A stretch of DNA of 64,000 bases, taken from the NCBI RefSeq assembly GCF_949152225.1, contig NZ_CASCJC010000001.1, positions 372,001 through 436,000 of the forward strand, in the 5' to 3' direction. A program made the translations under genes and the position numbers. This document shows, piece after piece, positions 18,105 through 27,831 of the stretch. Position 1 is the first letter of the stretch; the number at the start of each line of letters is the position of its first letter. The notes below the pieces were generated by a model. It worked only from the letters and a program-made list of their open reading frames with translations. It did no database searches and was not told the DNA's origin. The DNA comes from Ligilactobacillus sp900765635 (GTDB lineage: Bacteria; Bacillota; Bacilli; Lactobacillales; Lactobacillaceae).

Positions 18105-18149
18105 AAAAAATAAAGAGAAGGTCTATTAACGTAGACTTTCTCTTTATTA
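18105..18149 (-). terminator. Terminator of the M29 aminopeptidase gene
   Basis: On the minus strand TAAAGAGAAAGTCTA pairs with TAGACCTTCTCTTTA and a T-run follows. Confidence 0.85.
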
Positions 18150-18202
18150 GTGTTGCACCGATAATAGAAGTATATCTATTTTACAGTGAGCTTATTTAAC
18201 GA

Positions 18203-19438
18203 TTATGCCCAATCGCCGTTTCTAAAGACTGGAACACGTGTGCCGTCTTCTTTGATACCATCGATATTCATGTCGGCAGAACCAACCATAAAATCAACAT
18301 GAGTTTGACTTAAGTTAAGACCATGTGCCTTTAATTCTTCATCATTCATCTTTGTGCCACCTTCGAGGTTGAATGGATAAGCAGCCCCTAAGGCTAAGTG
18401 ATCGCTAGCATTTTCATCAAATAAGGTGTTAAAGAAGATGATACCTGATTGTGAGATTGGTGATGGATCTGGCACTAAGGAAACTTCACCTAATGAGCGT
18501 GCACCTTCATCGATTTCTAAGAGATGATCTAAGACTTCTTGACCTTTCTTAGCGGTTGCTTCGATGATGCGGCCGTCTTTGAAGGTAAATTTCATATCTT
18601 CTAAGATGCTACCAGCATAGCTTAATGGTTTGGTTGAAGTGATATAACCATCGATACGACGGCAATCAGCAGAAGTGAAGACTTCTTCGGTTGGCATGTT
18701 AGCCATAAATTCAACGCCTTCTGGAGTAAAGCTACCAGCACCTTCCCAAAGATGACCTTTAGGCAAACCAATCGTGATGTCTGTAACAGGTGAAGTGTAG
18801 TGTAAGGCAACAAATTGTTCTTTAGTCAACCAAGCTGCTTTTTCGCGCAATTTTTGATCGTGTTCTTTCCAAGCTTGGATTGGATCTGGAGTATTGATGC
18901 GGGTAGTCTTGAAGATTTCTTCCCACAAACGATCGGCAGCTTCTTGGCCTTTTAATTCAGGGAAAACTTTTTCGGCCCATTCAACTCCGGCTGCAGAAAC
19001 CACAGTCCAGCTTAAGTCGTTATTTTGGGTAGCTTTACGTACGATGTTTAAAGCTTTACCAGTAGCAGCTTGGTTAGTTGCGATACGTTGTTGATCAACA
19101 CCAGCAAAACCATTTGGATCTTCAGAAACTACAGAGATACGTGCGGCTTTTTTAGCTACGATGTATTCAGCTTCTTTAACCAAGTATTCAGGGACATTTT
19201 CTAGGCGTTCTTGGCTAGCAAATTCTAAGAATTGGCGTGAAGTAAAGGTATCATTCCATTTAACAATAACTTCACCAGCACCAGCTTTATAAGCTTCTTT
19301 AACCAATAAGCGTGCTAATTGTGTTTGATCAACAGAAATGTAGATGACTACAGCTTGACCTTTTTGAACGTTGACACCGACTTTAACAATTAATTCGGCA
19401 TATTTTTGTAATTTTTCAGCGAAATTAGCGATAGACAT
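18203..19438 (-). CDS. pepS: M29-family aminopeptidase (PepS/AmpS)
   Basis: 411 residues, the usual length for the thermophilic metalloprotease M29 family. These cytoplasmic enzymes remove N-terminal amino acids (Arg and aromatic residues for PepS of lactic acid bacteria) using a two-metal centre. The C-terminal metal-binding region is visible: an E-containing YAGS..EDM stretch, then LGEVSLVP, ASDHLALGAAYP and LSQTHVDFM with the His and Asp ligands. AGGAGG precedes the ATG. It is divergent from the epimerase gene. Confidence 0.92.
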   Translation of the reverse strand: MSIANFAEKLQKYAELIVKVGVNVQKGQAVVIYISVDQTQLARLLVKEAYKAGAGEVIVKWNDTFTSRQFLEFASQERLENVPEYLVKEAEYIVAKKAARISVVSEDPNGFAGVDQQRIATNQAATGKALNIVRKATQNNDLSWTVVSAAGVEWAEKVFPELKGQEAADRLWEEIFKTTRINTPDPIQAWKEHDQKLREKAAWLTKEQFVALHYTSPVTDITIGLPKGHLWEGAGSFTPEGVEFMANMPTEEVFTSADCRRIDGYITSTKPLSYAGSILEDMKFTFKDGRIIEATAKKGQEVLDHLLEIDEGARSLGEVSLVPDPSPISQSGIIFFNTLFDENASDHLALGAAYPFNLEGGTKMNDEELKAHGLNLSQTHVDFMVGSADMNIDGIKEDGTRVPVFRNGDWA

Positions 19439-19527
19439 AAGAAGAACCTCCTATAAAAGTAAAATTATGATAACTAAATGATAGCATAATTAGCATTGAA
19501 TGTGTTAATTAATCTTAGGACAGTTGC

Positions 19528-19556
19528 TTAACAAAGTCTAGTAACTTTGGTATACT
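19528..19556 (+). promoter_or_regulatory. Promoter of the epimerase gene
   Basis: TTAACA (19528-19533), 17 bp, TATACT (19551-19556) with extended TGG. Confidence 0.6.
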
Positions 19557-19591
19557 CAACAAGAAAGCATTCCAAAATAGTGAGGAAAACT

Positions 19592-20704
19592 ATGCGAAAA
19601 ATCAAAGTAATGACGGTTTTTGGAACACGGCCAGAAGCAATTAAAATGGCACCTGTCGTTTTAGAATTAAAGAAACAACAAGATAAATTTGAAGCAATTA
19701 CTGTTGTGACGGCGCAACATCGGCAAATGCTTGATCAAGTGTTAGCTATTTTTAAAATTACACCGGATTATGATTTAAATATTATGCATCAACGTCAAAC
19801 TTTAAATGATATTACAGTTGCAGTCTTACAACAATTAGATGCTATTATTAAAGAAACTAAGCCAGATATCATTTTGGTTCATGGCGATACAACGACAACT
19901 TTTGCAGCTAGTCTAGCAGCCTTTTATAATCAAGTTGCAATCGGGCATGTTGAAGCAGGCTTGCGGACATGGAATAAGTATTCGCCTTATCCTGAAGAGA
20001 TGAATCGGCAGTTGACTGATGTGTTAAGTGATTTATATTTTGCGCCAACAAGTCAAAGTCAACAAAATTTATTATTAGAAAATCATCCAAAAGAAAATAT
20101 CTATGTTACAGGTAATACGGCGATAGATGCGTTGCAATATACTGTGGTTAAAGATTATCAACATCCAATTTTGGAAAACTTAGCACCTGATAAGCGCTTG
20201 ATTTTGGTGACAATGCATCGGCGTGAAAATCAAGGTGAGCCGATGCGCCAAGTGTTTAAAGCGATTAAAGAGGTTGTCTTGGCTAATCAAGATATTGAAG
20301 TCGTCTATCCGGTTCATTTAAGCCCAAGCGTGCAAGCTGTGGCACATGAAATTTTTAATGATGTTGCTCAAGTTCATTTAATTGAGCCACTTGATGTCGT
20401 TGATTTTCATAATTTAGCTGCGCGCAGTTATTTTATTATGAGTGATTCAGGTGGGGTGCAAGAAGAAGCGCCATCGTTAGGGAAACCCGTGTTAGTTTTA
20501 CGTGATACAACGGAACGGCCAGAAGGCATTGCAGCGGGAACGTTAAAATTAGTTGGGACAAATCCAACAGAAGTTAAACGCCAAATGCAACATTTATTAG
20601 ATGATCAAGTTGCCTATGAAAAGATGGCCCAAGCCCAAAATCCATATGGTGATGGCAAGGCAGCTCAAAAAATTTTGGCAGCTATCGTTAAACATTTTAG
20701 CTAG
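19592..20704 (+). CDS. wecB: UDP-N-acetylglucosamine 2-epimerase (non-hydrolysing)
   Basis: 370 residues. It converts UDP-GlcNAc to UDP-ManNAc, the sugar used for the teichoic acid linkage unit and for some polysaccharides. Family motifs: FGTRPEAIKMAPV near the N-terminus, VHGDTTTTFA, GHVEAGLRTWNKYSPYPEE with the catalytic acids, and SDSGGVQEEAP. ATG at 19592 is preferred because GAGGAA precedes it; an upstream TTG would sit over the -10 element of the promoter. Single-gene unit ending at a terminator. The alternative symbol mnaA is equally valid. Confidence 0.93.
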   Translation: MRKIKVMTVFGTRPEAIKMAPVVLELKKQQDKFEAITVVTAQHRQMLDQVLAIFKITPDYDLNIMHQRQTLNDITVAVLQQLDAIIKETKPDIILVHGDTTTTFAASLAAFYNQVAIGHVEAGLRTWNKYSPYPEEMNRQLTDVLSDLYFAPTSQSQQNLLLENHPKENIYVTGNTAIDALQYTVVKDYQHPILENLAPDKRLILVTMHRRENQGEPMRQVFKAIKEVVLANQDIEVVYPVHLSPSVQAVAHEIFNDVAQVHLIEPLDVVDFHNLAARSYFIMSDSGGVQEEAPSLGKPVLVLRDTTERPEGIAAGTLKLVGTNPTEVKRQMQHLLDDQVAYEKMAQAQNPYGDGKAAQKILAAIVKHFS

Positions 20705-20770
20705 TTAAGTGAACCTTAACATTTAATGAAAATTAGGAGTACTAGAAATTCTATTATCCCAGTAAAATTC

Positions 20771-20822
20771 AAAAAGCACAGATTTATGAAAGATAAGATT
20801 TCATAGATCTGCGCTTTTTTTA
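20771..20822. terminator. Bidirectional terminator between the epimerase and yfhO
   Basis: AAAAAGCACAGATTTATGAAA pairs imperfectly with TTTCATAGATCTGCGCTTTTTT; T-runs are present in both directions. Confidence 0.88.
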
Positions 20823-23696
20823 GTTAGTGTTTTTATAAAATTTAATTTTAAAACGTTCTAATAGCCAACAAAGCAAAGTTAAAATAATGCCAAGCAAACT
20901 GATTTTAGCACCTAAAAGTAAGCCAGGTGTCTGATAACTAAAGGTTACTTGATGTTTACCAGCATTAAGTTTTACACCGATAAAAGCCTGATTAGTTTTT
21001 AAGACCGGCACCTTTTGACCATCAACGTTAGCCGTCCACCCTTTAGAATATGGAATTGAAGAAGTCAAGATACCAGCTGAAGTAGTCGTGATGTTTCCGC
21101 TAACTTGATTGGTTTTAAAGGTTAAGTCTTGTAAAGCATTTTGCTGAATTTTTTGGACTTCCTTAGTATAGGTTTGGTTTAGTGGAATAGCGACAACTTT
21201 TAGTTTAAAATGATATGTTCCTAATTTAGACGGTGTTAGTTTTAAACTAGTAGGTAAGCCATCGTTAAAATAACCGATATTCATCGTGGTGTCTTTAACA
21301 ACTTTATAAAAAGATAAAGCACTTTGCTTAGGTTGGGTAATTTTTTCAGTACCTAGATTTGAAGTAACACTCAAAGAAAAACTATTATCAGGCGAGCCTT
21401 GCAAGATACTTGTCCGTAGATATTTGTAAGAAGCAAGGCTACTATTGCTTGCTAAAAATCCTTTGGTTAAATCGTTTGTTTCTTTTTGAGTTTCAAGTTT
21501 AACTTGTTTATCTAAGCTAAATGGTTGATAACTAATATCACTTAATTCTAGATGCAATTCGCTTGATTTTAGCAAGTTTAAAGTTGCTTGATCGTCTGGT
21601 AATTGTAAGATAATTTGATATGTTTCAGCAGGATCTTCTTTAGTTAAAGAGCTTGGATCAACGAGATTGCCACGACTAGAAATGATTTGATAGTCTAAAT
21701 CAATCACTTGCTTTGTTAAATTTGCTTGTGTCAAAGAATGTGCAATTTGTTTGTCAACAACTACACCGCTAGCTAAGGCTCGCTCTTTTTGTGAAGAAGA
21801 AAGCTTAGCATATTGTTTTGGTGTGATAACTCTATTTTGGAAGTAAACCAAAGGAAAAGCATTATCCGTGGAAAACATCCGAACTTGTTGATCTTTAGAA
21901 GTTTGCTGATTAATATCACTAACTTTGCGAGTTGCCTTAGTTAACGTATAGTCAGCAGGAATCTTGTCATCATTTGGTTGATTAAGTTGATTAAATAGAT
22001 ATTTAACACCTAAAAAGTTATTCAAGATTGTTCGATCATCAATTTGAGCTAACGGAATATTGGCTTCATATTGTAAATTTTGCATATTATTGGCAAAAAT
22101 GCCGACAAATTTATTTTGAATTGAATAATACGAGCTGATTTGATTGACCGAACTGTTTAAGGCGTTATGCAAGTGATAATTTGCGCCTAAATCATAATTT
22201 TGACTGGTGGTTGAAACACGATATTGATCGGTAGCAGTCAAATCTTGGTCTAAACCAAAGAATCGGTTAGTTTGTAACTTATCATAAGCTCCAGTAGCTA
22301 ACATCTCATCAGAATAACCACCATTATAAGGTGCTTCATAATAAAGTGCATTTAAACAAACGTTAGCCAAGATAATTAATAACAGCGCCTTTTGGTTATC
22401 ACCAAAAAAGTTTTGTTTGGCAAGATAAATTCCACCTAGACTGATAAATAAAAACAGCATCGGAATGAAAAGTTTTTCATCACTTTGAAAGTAATAAATA
22501 GTACTGCAAATAGCGGTATAGATAAGCAAACTAAAAGTAAAGTAGCGTAACATTTTAGGACTGAGACTTTTGATTTTGTTTAATAATAGACAAACGCTCA
22601 AAGAAACGGGTAAAACCAACATTAAGGTCCAACGATTTGAGGGTGACATCATACCGTTAAAAAATGCACCAAAACATGGGAAAGCCAACATGACTAAGCT
22701 TAGACCAAAGACACTAGTTAAAAGTGGATATGTTTTAGCTTTGGCCAAAACGTATAAAATGGCAAAAAAGCTGATACTTGCAAAACCTAAAGCACTCCAA
22801 AAGTAAAAATCACGGTTACCACCATTGATTAATTGTGAAGGTAAGGCTAAATAATAATAGAGTGGATAAACCTTCAAACCATTAGCAAAAGTAGTAGCAC
22901 TGCGCGTCGAATTAGTTACTGCTAAGATTTCAGGAATTAACATAATAGCACTCATTAGTAAGCTTAAAATAGTTGCTAAGGCTAACTTAGCTATCATCTT
23001 AGGCCAATCTTTTTGTTGACGATAATAAATAAAAAAGCGCAATACAAGATAAATAAAGGCACCAATTCCTAAAACAAAGGCAAAATAGTAATTGCTAAGC
23101 AACATCCAAGTAAAAATAAAGGTTAAAAACCAATGACTTTTACCTTGTAAAATGCGCTCGATACCTACGATTAATAGCGGAAATAAAATAAAAGGTGTAG
23201 TAAAAAAAGGCTGTGCAATATTTGAATACAATAAGAATGCATTAAATAAGTAAACCAATGCACCACTGACAATGATTTTTTGGCTGAAATTAAAATGACG
23301 TGCCAAAAAACAAAAGGCTAAACCAGCACAGTATAAACGAAAAACAATCAAACATTGATAGCCCAAAACAACTTTGCTAGCAGGAAATAAGATAATCAGA
23401 TATGAAAAAATATCTCCTAAAGAATAATACGAATAAACTTGAAAAGTATCACTACCCAAGCCCATTTTAAAAGACCATTGTTCGAGTGGTTCAAAGGGAT
23501 GGTGTAAAAAATCCAAAACGGCACTGCGGAAATTTTGTAATAACGGTAAGTGTTGATTGGCCCCATCAAGATACCAAATTAATTCATGTCCGGTAATTAA
23601 GTAAGTTCCATACACAAAAAAAGCTACAACTAAAAACGCTAATGTATAGTTTAAATAAACTTTGGAACTTGTTTTTTGTTTGAATGAAAAGTACAC
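20820..23696 (-). CDS. YfhO-family membrane protein (LTA glycosylation type)
   Basis: 958 residues. The N-terminal half has about twelve hydrophobic helices of GT-C glycosyltransferase type; the C-terminal half is a large extracellular domain followed by one last helix (LLLGAKISLLGIILTLLCWLL). In Bacillus subtilis and Listeria, YfhO-family proteins transfer sugars from undecaprenyl phosphate to LTA outside the cell. The GTG at 23696 is chosen because GGGAGG lies seven bases upstream; the ATG at 23714 overlaps that site. It follows a GtrA flippase gene and a flavodoxin gene in the same direction, so gtrA-yfhO fits a glycosylation module. The third part, a GT2 enzyme making the lipid-linked sugar, is not in the window. 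Confidence 0.88.
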   Translation of the reverse strand: MYFSFKQKTSSKVYLNYTLAFLVVAFFVYGTYLITGHELIWYLDGANQHLPLLQNFRSAVLDFLHHPFEPLEQWSFKMGLGSDTFQVYSYYSLGDIFSYLIILFPASKVVLGYQCLIVFRLYCAGLAFCFLARHFNFSQKIIVSGALVYLFNAFLLYSNIAQPFFTTPFILFPLLIVGIERILQGKSHWFLTFIFTWMLLSNYYFAFVLGIGAFIYLVLRFFIYYRQQKDWPKMIAKLALATILSLLMSAIMLIPEILAVTNSTRSATTFANGLKVYPLYYYLALPSQLINGGNRDFYFWSALGFASISFFAILYVLAKAKTYPLLTSVFGLSLVMLAFPCFGAFFNGMMSPSNRWTLMLVLPVSLSVCLLLNKIKSLSPKMLRYFTFSLLIYTAICSTIYYFQSDEKLFIPMLFLFISLGGIYLAKQNFFGDNQKALLLIILANVCLNALYYEAPYNGGYSDEMLATGAYDKLQTNRFFGLDQDLTATDQYRVSTTSQNYDLGANYHLHNALNSSVNQISSYYSIQNKFVGIFANNMQNLQYEANIPLAQIDDRTILNNFLGVKYLFNQLNQPNDDKIPADYTLTKATRKVSDINQQTSKDQQVRMFSTDNAFPLVYFQNRVITPKQYAKLSSSQKERALASGVVVDKQIAHSLTQANLTKQVIDLDYQIISSRGNLVDPSSLTKEDPAETYQIILQLPDDQATLNLLKSSELHLELSDISYQPFSLDKQVKLETQKETNDLTKGFLASNSSLASYKYLRTSILQGSPDNSFSLSVTSNLGTEKITQPKQSALSFYKVVKDTTMNIGYFNDGLPTSLKLTPSKLGTYHFKLKVVAIPLNQTYTKEVQKIQQNALQDLTFKTNQVSGNITTTSAGILTSSIPYSKGWTANVDGQKVPVLKTNQAFIGVKLNAGKHQVTFSYQTPGLLLGAKISLLGIILTLLCWLLERFKIKFYKNTN

Positions 23697-23773
23697 AAAA
23701 AAACCTCCCTTCATCGTATTTTACCTAAAATTAGATTAAAAAGACAATAAAGCGAAGTTTTTTAAGAATTTTC

Positions 23774-24190
23774 TTAAGAACGATCTTTGAAAATAAATAG
23801 TTTACTAAAAAGATAGTTTAATAAAACGATAACGACTTGATCGATTAGTTTTGTTAAATTGCTGTTGAGGGCTAAAAGCGAAACCCCAATATACATGATG
23901 GCAGCATCGAAGAAAAAAGAAACAATCCGATAAAAGAAAAACCACCACATTTCAACTAAAAATGCTTTAATTGTAGGTGTCTTTGATTCAAAAACCCAAA
24001 GTTTGTTAGTAACAAAGGCAAATAATACCGAAATAAACCAAGCAATAAAATTAGCAATCTGATAATAGATGCCCAATTTGGTATCAAAAATATAAAAGGT
24101 TATTAAATTTACTAAGGTTGTTAGTCCACCAAAGAAAAGGTAAGCCAAGACACTTTTATATTTGACGAATAAATCTTTAATTGTTTCCAT
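23774..24190 (-). CDS. GtrA-family membrane protein
   Basis: 138 residues, four hydrophobic helices, the standard GtrA fold; these proteins are thought to flip undecaprenyl-phosphate-linked sugars. The conserved N-terminal pattern (YLFFGGLTTLVNLITFYIF) and C-terminal LLNYLFSKLFIF are present. Its start codon overlaps the flavodoxin stop by one base (TAATG), which implies translational coupling. yfhO lies 77 bp downstream. Confidence 0.9.
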   Translation of the reverse strand: METIKDLFVKYKSVLAYLFFGGLTTLVNLITFYIFDTKLGIYYQIANFIAWFISVLFAFVTNKLWVFESKTPTIKAFLVEMWWFFFYRIVSFFFDAAIMYIGVSLLALNSNLTKLIDQVVIVLLNYLFSKLFIFKDRS

Positions 24191-24642
24191 TAGATTCCAG
24201 CACTCTTAACTAATTCATTAGCGAAATTTTCAAGTTTTTCGATGTCTTCTGGACTATCAGGAGCGAGGTTGATTTTTACATTAGCTGCTCCTTTAGTTGC
24301 TTTGGCTTGAGCAAAAGCTTGATCAAATTTATCAACAGCCATACCGTAGTATTCACCATAAAAATCATCTCCAGAACCAGCAACTCCATAGATTTTGCCA
24401 CTTAAATCAGCTTCTTGTAAATCTTCAAAAAAGTCCAAACCTTCATCGGGTAAACTACCTTCATCATAAGTGTATGAACAAACGATACAAATATCGGCAT
24501 CTTCAAAATCACTAACATCAGCTTGCGAAATTTCAGTCATTGAAACTTCAAGGCCTCTTTCTTCTAAAGTATCAGCGATAATGCTTGCAATATCTTCGTT
24601 GTTTCCTGTAATAGTCGCATAAACAATTTTAGCTGTAGCCAT
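24190..24642 (-). CDS. Flavodoxin
   Basis: 150 residues. The FMN phosphate loop is TITGNNEDIA (residues 10-19), and the two isoalloxazine-contact loops are at YTYDEGSLP and GSGDDFYGEYYG. It should carry electrons in the cytoplasm. Its coupling to gtrA and yfhO is odd for a redox protein and may be chance. The promoter has an extended -10 TGTTATACT at 24676-24684 on the minus strand. Confidence 0.93.
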   Translation of the reverse strand: MATAKIVYATITGNNEDIASIIADTLEERGLEVSMTEISQADVSDFEDADICIVCSYTYDEGSLPDEGLDFFEDLQEADLSGKIYGVAGSGDDFYGEYYGMAVDKFDQAFAQAKATKGAANVKINLAPDSPEDIEKLENFANELVKSAGI

Positions 24643-24719
24643 TAAAAAACCTTCTTTCTTTATATCTCGTGTATTAGTATAACATAAGGCGATGAAGAGT
24701 AGTTGAATGTGACAAAAAT

Positions 24720-24747
24720 TTGCATAACGGTAAGGATAAGTTATAAT
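24720..24747 (+). promoter_or_regulatory. Promoter of map
   Basis: TTGCAT (24720-24725), 16 bp, TATAAT (24742-24747). Confidence 0.65.
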
Positions 24748-24778
24748 TAGTAGGGATTAATTAATTGGAGGATTTAAA

Positions 24779-25567
24779 ATGATTACAATTAAATCAGCAC
24801 GAGAAATTGAAGAAATGGCTAAATCAGGAGCAATCCTTGCGGGATTTCATCGCGGATTGCGTGATTTGATTAAACCAGGAATTTCGAGTTGGGAAATTGA
24901 AGAATTTGCTTTGGATTATTATAAAAAACATGATGCCATTCCTGAACAAATCGGATTTGAAGGCTATAAATATGCAACATGTGTCAGCGTCAATGATGAA
25001 ATTTGTCATGGATTTCCACGTAAAAACTTAATTTTAAAAGACGGTGATTTAGTTAAAGTCGATACAGTAGTGAATTATCATGGTGCGATGAGTGATTCAT
25101 GCTGGAGTTATGTTGTTGGTAAATCTACACCTGAATTGGATCGTTTGATGGAAGTTACTAAAAAAGCTTTATATCTAGGAATCGATCAGGCTAAGGTAGG
25201 AAATCGTATCGGGGATATCGGTGCTGCAATTCAACATTTTGTTGAAGATGAAAACGGCTTTGGTGATGTGCGCGAATTTATTGGTCATGGTATTGGGCCG
25301 ACAATGCACGAAAGTCCTAATGTACCGCATTATGGAGAAGCAGGAAAAGGCTTGCGGTTGCGTGAAGGAATGACGATTACAATCGAACCGATGGTTAACA
25401 TGGGAAGCTGGGAAGCTGAAATGGATGATCCAAACGGCTGGACAGCACGAACAATGGATGGTAGTGTTTCTTGTCAATTTGAACATACTATTGCAATTAC
25501 GAAAGATGGTCCTAAGATTTTAACGTCACAAGATCCCGAATTCGATGCTAAATATTTACTTAAATAA
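24779..25567 (+). CDS. map: Methionine aminopeptidase, type I
   Basis: 262 residues. It removes the initiator Met from new proteins using two metals. Ligands are visible in order: Asp in KVDTVVNY, Asp in AMSDSCW, His in FIGHGIGPTMHE, Glu in TIEPMV and Glu in QFEHT. A short insert before the last Glu (SWEAEMDDPNGWT) is usual in lactobacilli. GGAGG precedes the ATG. Confidence 0.96.
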   Translation: MITIKSAREIEEMAKSGAILAGFHRGLRDLIKPGISSWEIEEFALDYYKKHDAIPEQIGFEGYKYATCVSVNDEICHGFPRKNLILKDGDLVKVDTVVNYHGAMSDSCWSYVVGKSTPELDRLMEVTKKALYLGIDQAKVGNRIGDIGAAIQHFVEDENGFGDVREFIGHGIGPTMHESPNVPHYGEAGKGLRLREGMTITIEPMVNMGSWEAEMDDPNGWTARTMDGSVSCQFEHTIAITKDGPKILTSQDPEFDAKYLLK

Positions 25568-25627
25568 GTAAATCCAAAAAATGTTTTACTGATTTTTAAG
25601 TAAACACTTATAATTTTATTCAAATCC

Positions 25628-25655
25628 TTGTAATTATTTTGGATATTGATATAAT
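25628..25655 (+). promoter_or_regulatory. Promoter of galU
   Basis: TTGTAA (25628-25633), 16 bp, TATAAT (25650-25655). The leader that follows can fold AAACGG/CCGTTT directly before the ribosome binding site. Confidence 0.7.
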
Positions 25656-25727
25656 ATCTATTATAGAACCAAAAGTTTAAACGGTCTCATTATTAAGTGT
25701 TAGCCGTTTTAAAAGGAGATAACATAA

Positions 25728-26612
25728 ATGAAAGTAAGAAAAGCAGTCATTCCAGCTGCCGGTTTAGGAACACGTTTCTTACCTGCAACAAAAGCTTTAG
25801 CAAAAGAAATGTTACCAATTATTGATAAACCAACAATCCAATATATTGTTGAAGAAGCTAAGAAATCAGGAATTGAAGATATTTTAGTTGTTACTGGTAA
25901 AGGTAAGCGTCCTATCGAAGATCATTTTGATTCTGTGCCTGAATTGGAACAAAACCTTAAAGAAAAAGGCAAAACTGATTTATTGCGTTTAGTTGAACAA
26001 ACAACAGATATCAATTTATATTTTATTCGTCAATCTCATCCACGTGGTTTAGGAGATGCAGTTTTGATGGCTAAAGACTTTGTTGGCAACGAACCATTTG
26101 TCGTAATGTTAGGCGATGATATCATGGAAGATAAGGTGCCTTTGACAAAACAATTAATGGATCGTTATGAAGCAACACATGCCTCAACTTTGGCTGTTAT
26201 GAAAGTTCCACATGATGAAGTTAACAAATATGGAATTATCGAACCAACAACGCAACCACAACCTGGTTTATATGATGTTAAAAAATTTGTTGAAAAACCA
26301 GATGTTGATAAAGCGCCATCTGATTTAGCCATTATCGGTCGTTATTTATTAACACCTGAAATCTTTAGCATGTTAGAAACGCAAAAACCAGGTGCAGGTA
26401 ACGAAATTCAATTAACAGATGCAATCGATCGTTTGAATAAAATTCAACGTGTGTTTGCGCATGAATTTAAGGGTGAACGTTATGATGTCGGTTATAAATT
26501 TGGCTATCTTAAGACATCAATTCAATTTGGTTTACGTCATCCAGAAGTTAAAGATGAACTTGAAGCTTATATCAAAGAATTAGCTAATAGTTTTGAAAAA
26601 ACTAAAAAATAA
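25728..26612 (+). CDS. galU: UTP-glucose-1-phosphate uridylyltransferase
   Basis: 294 residues. It makes UDP-glucose from UTP and glucose-1-phosphate for glycolipids, teichoic acid glucosylation and exopolysaccharide. The nucleotide motif GLGTRFLPATKALAKEM is at residues 12-28, VEKP marks the sugar loop, and the family C-terminus (GYKFGYLKTSIQFGLRH) is complete. Monocistronic, with its own promoter and a strong terminator. It probably supplies the glycolipid synthases at 48611-50834. Confidence 0.96.
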   Translation: MKVRKAVIPAAGLGTRFLPATKALAKEMLPIIDKPTIQYIVEEAKKSGIEDILVVTGKGKRPIEDHFDSVPELEQNLKEKGKTDLLRLVEQTTDINLYFIRQSHPRGLGDAVLMAKDFVGNEPFVVMLGDDIMEDKVPLTKQLMDRYEATHASTLAVMKVPHDEVNKYGIIEPTTQPQPGLYDVKKFVEKPDVDKAPSDLAIIGRYLLTPEIFSMLETQKPGAGNEIQLTDAIDRLNKIQRVFAHEFKGERYDVGYKFGYLKTSIQFGLRHPEVKDELEAYIKELANSFEKTKK

Positions 26613-26679
26613 TGACTAAAGAAAGCCGCTTTGTCATTATCAGCTTAATAAAGTAGGCACTAAAGGTTAAAGTTTTTGA

Positions 26680-26718
26680 GCTCTCTTTACTGGTTTTTCC
26701 AGTGAAGAGGGCTTTTTT
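26680..26718 (+). terminator. galU terminator, member of a repeated hairpin family
   Basis: GCTCTCTTTACTGG (26680-26693), loop TTTTT, then a 14-nt complementary arm (26699-26712, two G-U pairs) and TTTTTT. Near-identical elements are at 48265 and 54523, an inverted one at 1070. Confidence 0.92.
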
Positions 26719-26881
26719 GTTGTTATATACTAACCCTAAAATTTAATAACTTAGGTGAAGTATGTTAGAATAATGAAGAATTATAATTTTCAATTATTAC
26801 AGATAGTAGCGGGAAGGCTTGAAAAAAATCTAGTTCTTGCTTATAGTAGAAAGGTTGATTTAGAATGGGAGGTGGAAATTT

Positions 26882-27763
26882 TTGAAAAAGCTAGTGCGCT
26901 TTGATTTAAAAAAATTTTGGCAGCTATTAACGAAAATTTTTATACAAGGTAATATTAGTAGCGCAGCAACCGTAATTGCTTATTATTCATTGTTAGCTAT
27001 TTTTCCAATGATTATTTTTATTGGTAATATTTTACCGTTGCTAGATATTAAAAGCTCAACGGTCATGCCTTATTTAGCAGTCGCATTGCCTAAAGCTATT
27101 TACAAATTATTGGGTCCAACAATTAAAAGCTTTTTAGATAGTGGATCAGGCAGCCTAGCTTCGATTTCAGGGGTGTTGACGATTTGGGCGGCTAGTCGTG
27201 GAATTAATGCAGCCAAAAGATCATTTAACTTTGCATATGGTGTTGCACAAAATCAAAGTGCCATCTTAACGAGGGTGTTATCGTTTGTTTTAACAATTTG
27301 TTTTGGCGCACTCGTAGGTATCTTATTGTTGGTCTTTAGTTTTGGCCAGATGATTTTAGAATATCTAATGCCATTGTTTAATATTTCTAACGAGTGGCTA
27401 CATTGGTTTACACGATATAAATGGCCAACAACCTTTATTGTGATTTTTATAGTTATTAGTATCAGTTATTATATTTTACCTAATGCTAAATTACATTGGC
27501 GCCTAGTTTGGCCAGGTGCATTATTAGCTACACTTGGATGGATGATCTTAACACAAGGCTTTTCATTATACATTAGTTACTTTGCCCGCTCAGTATTGGG
27601 GTATGGAGCTTTGGGGACATTTATTGTATTATTGTTGTGGTTACATTTTTCAAGTTGGGTAACCATGATTGGGGCTGTATTTAATGCAACTTTGGAATAT
27701 TATATGTACGGTAAAATTGAAGCCAAAACACTTGGTATAAAAAAATTATTACAAAAAAACTAG
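26882..27763 (+). CDS. YihY/BrkB-family membrane protein
   Basis: 293 residues with about six to seven hydrophobic helices and the family patterns SSAATVIAYYSLLAIFPM and PGALLATLGWMI. The function of this widespread inner-membrane family is unknown; it was once called ribonuclease BN in error. The start is TTG, set by GGAGG nine bases upstream. Confidence 0.9.
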   Translation: MKKLVRFDLKKFWQLLTKIFIQGNISSAATVIAYYSLLAIFPMIIFIGNILPLLDIKSSTVMPYLAVALPKAIYKLLGPTIKSFLDSGSGSLASISGVLTIWAASRGINAAKRSFNFAYGVAQNQSAILTRVLSFVLTICFGALVGILLLVFSFGQMILEYLMPLFNISNEWLHWFTRYKWPTTFIVIFIVISISYYILPNAKLHWRLVWPGALLATLGWMILTQGFSLYISYFARSVLGYGALGTFIVLLLWLHFSSWVTMIGAVFNATLEYYMYGKIEAKTLGIKKLLQKN

Positions 27764-27831
27764 TAAAAAGAGTTTTAGTTTTCAAAGTAATCCTAAACAA
27801 CTTTGAAGAACACTCTATTTACTAGTTTTTT
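27754..27831. terminator. Long bidirectional terminator between the BrkB-family gene and recX
   Basis: Three-tier hairpin: a 14-bp outer stem (27754-27767/27818-27831), AGAGT/ACTCT, and an inner CAAAGT/ACTTTG; A/T runs at both ends. It overlaps the 3' ends of both genes. Confidence 0.85.
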
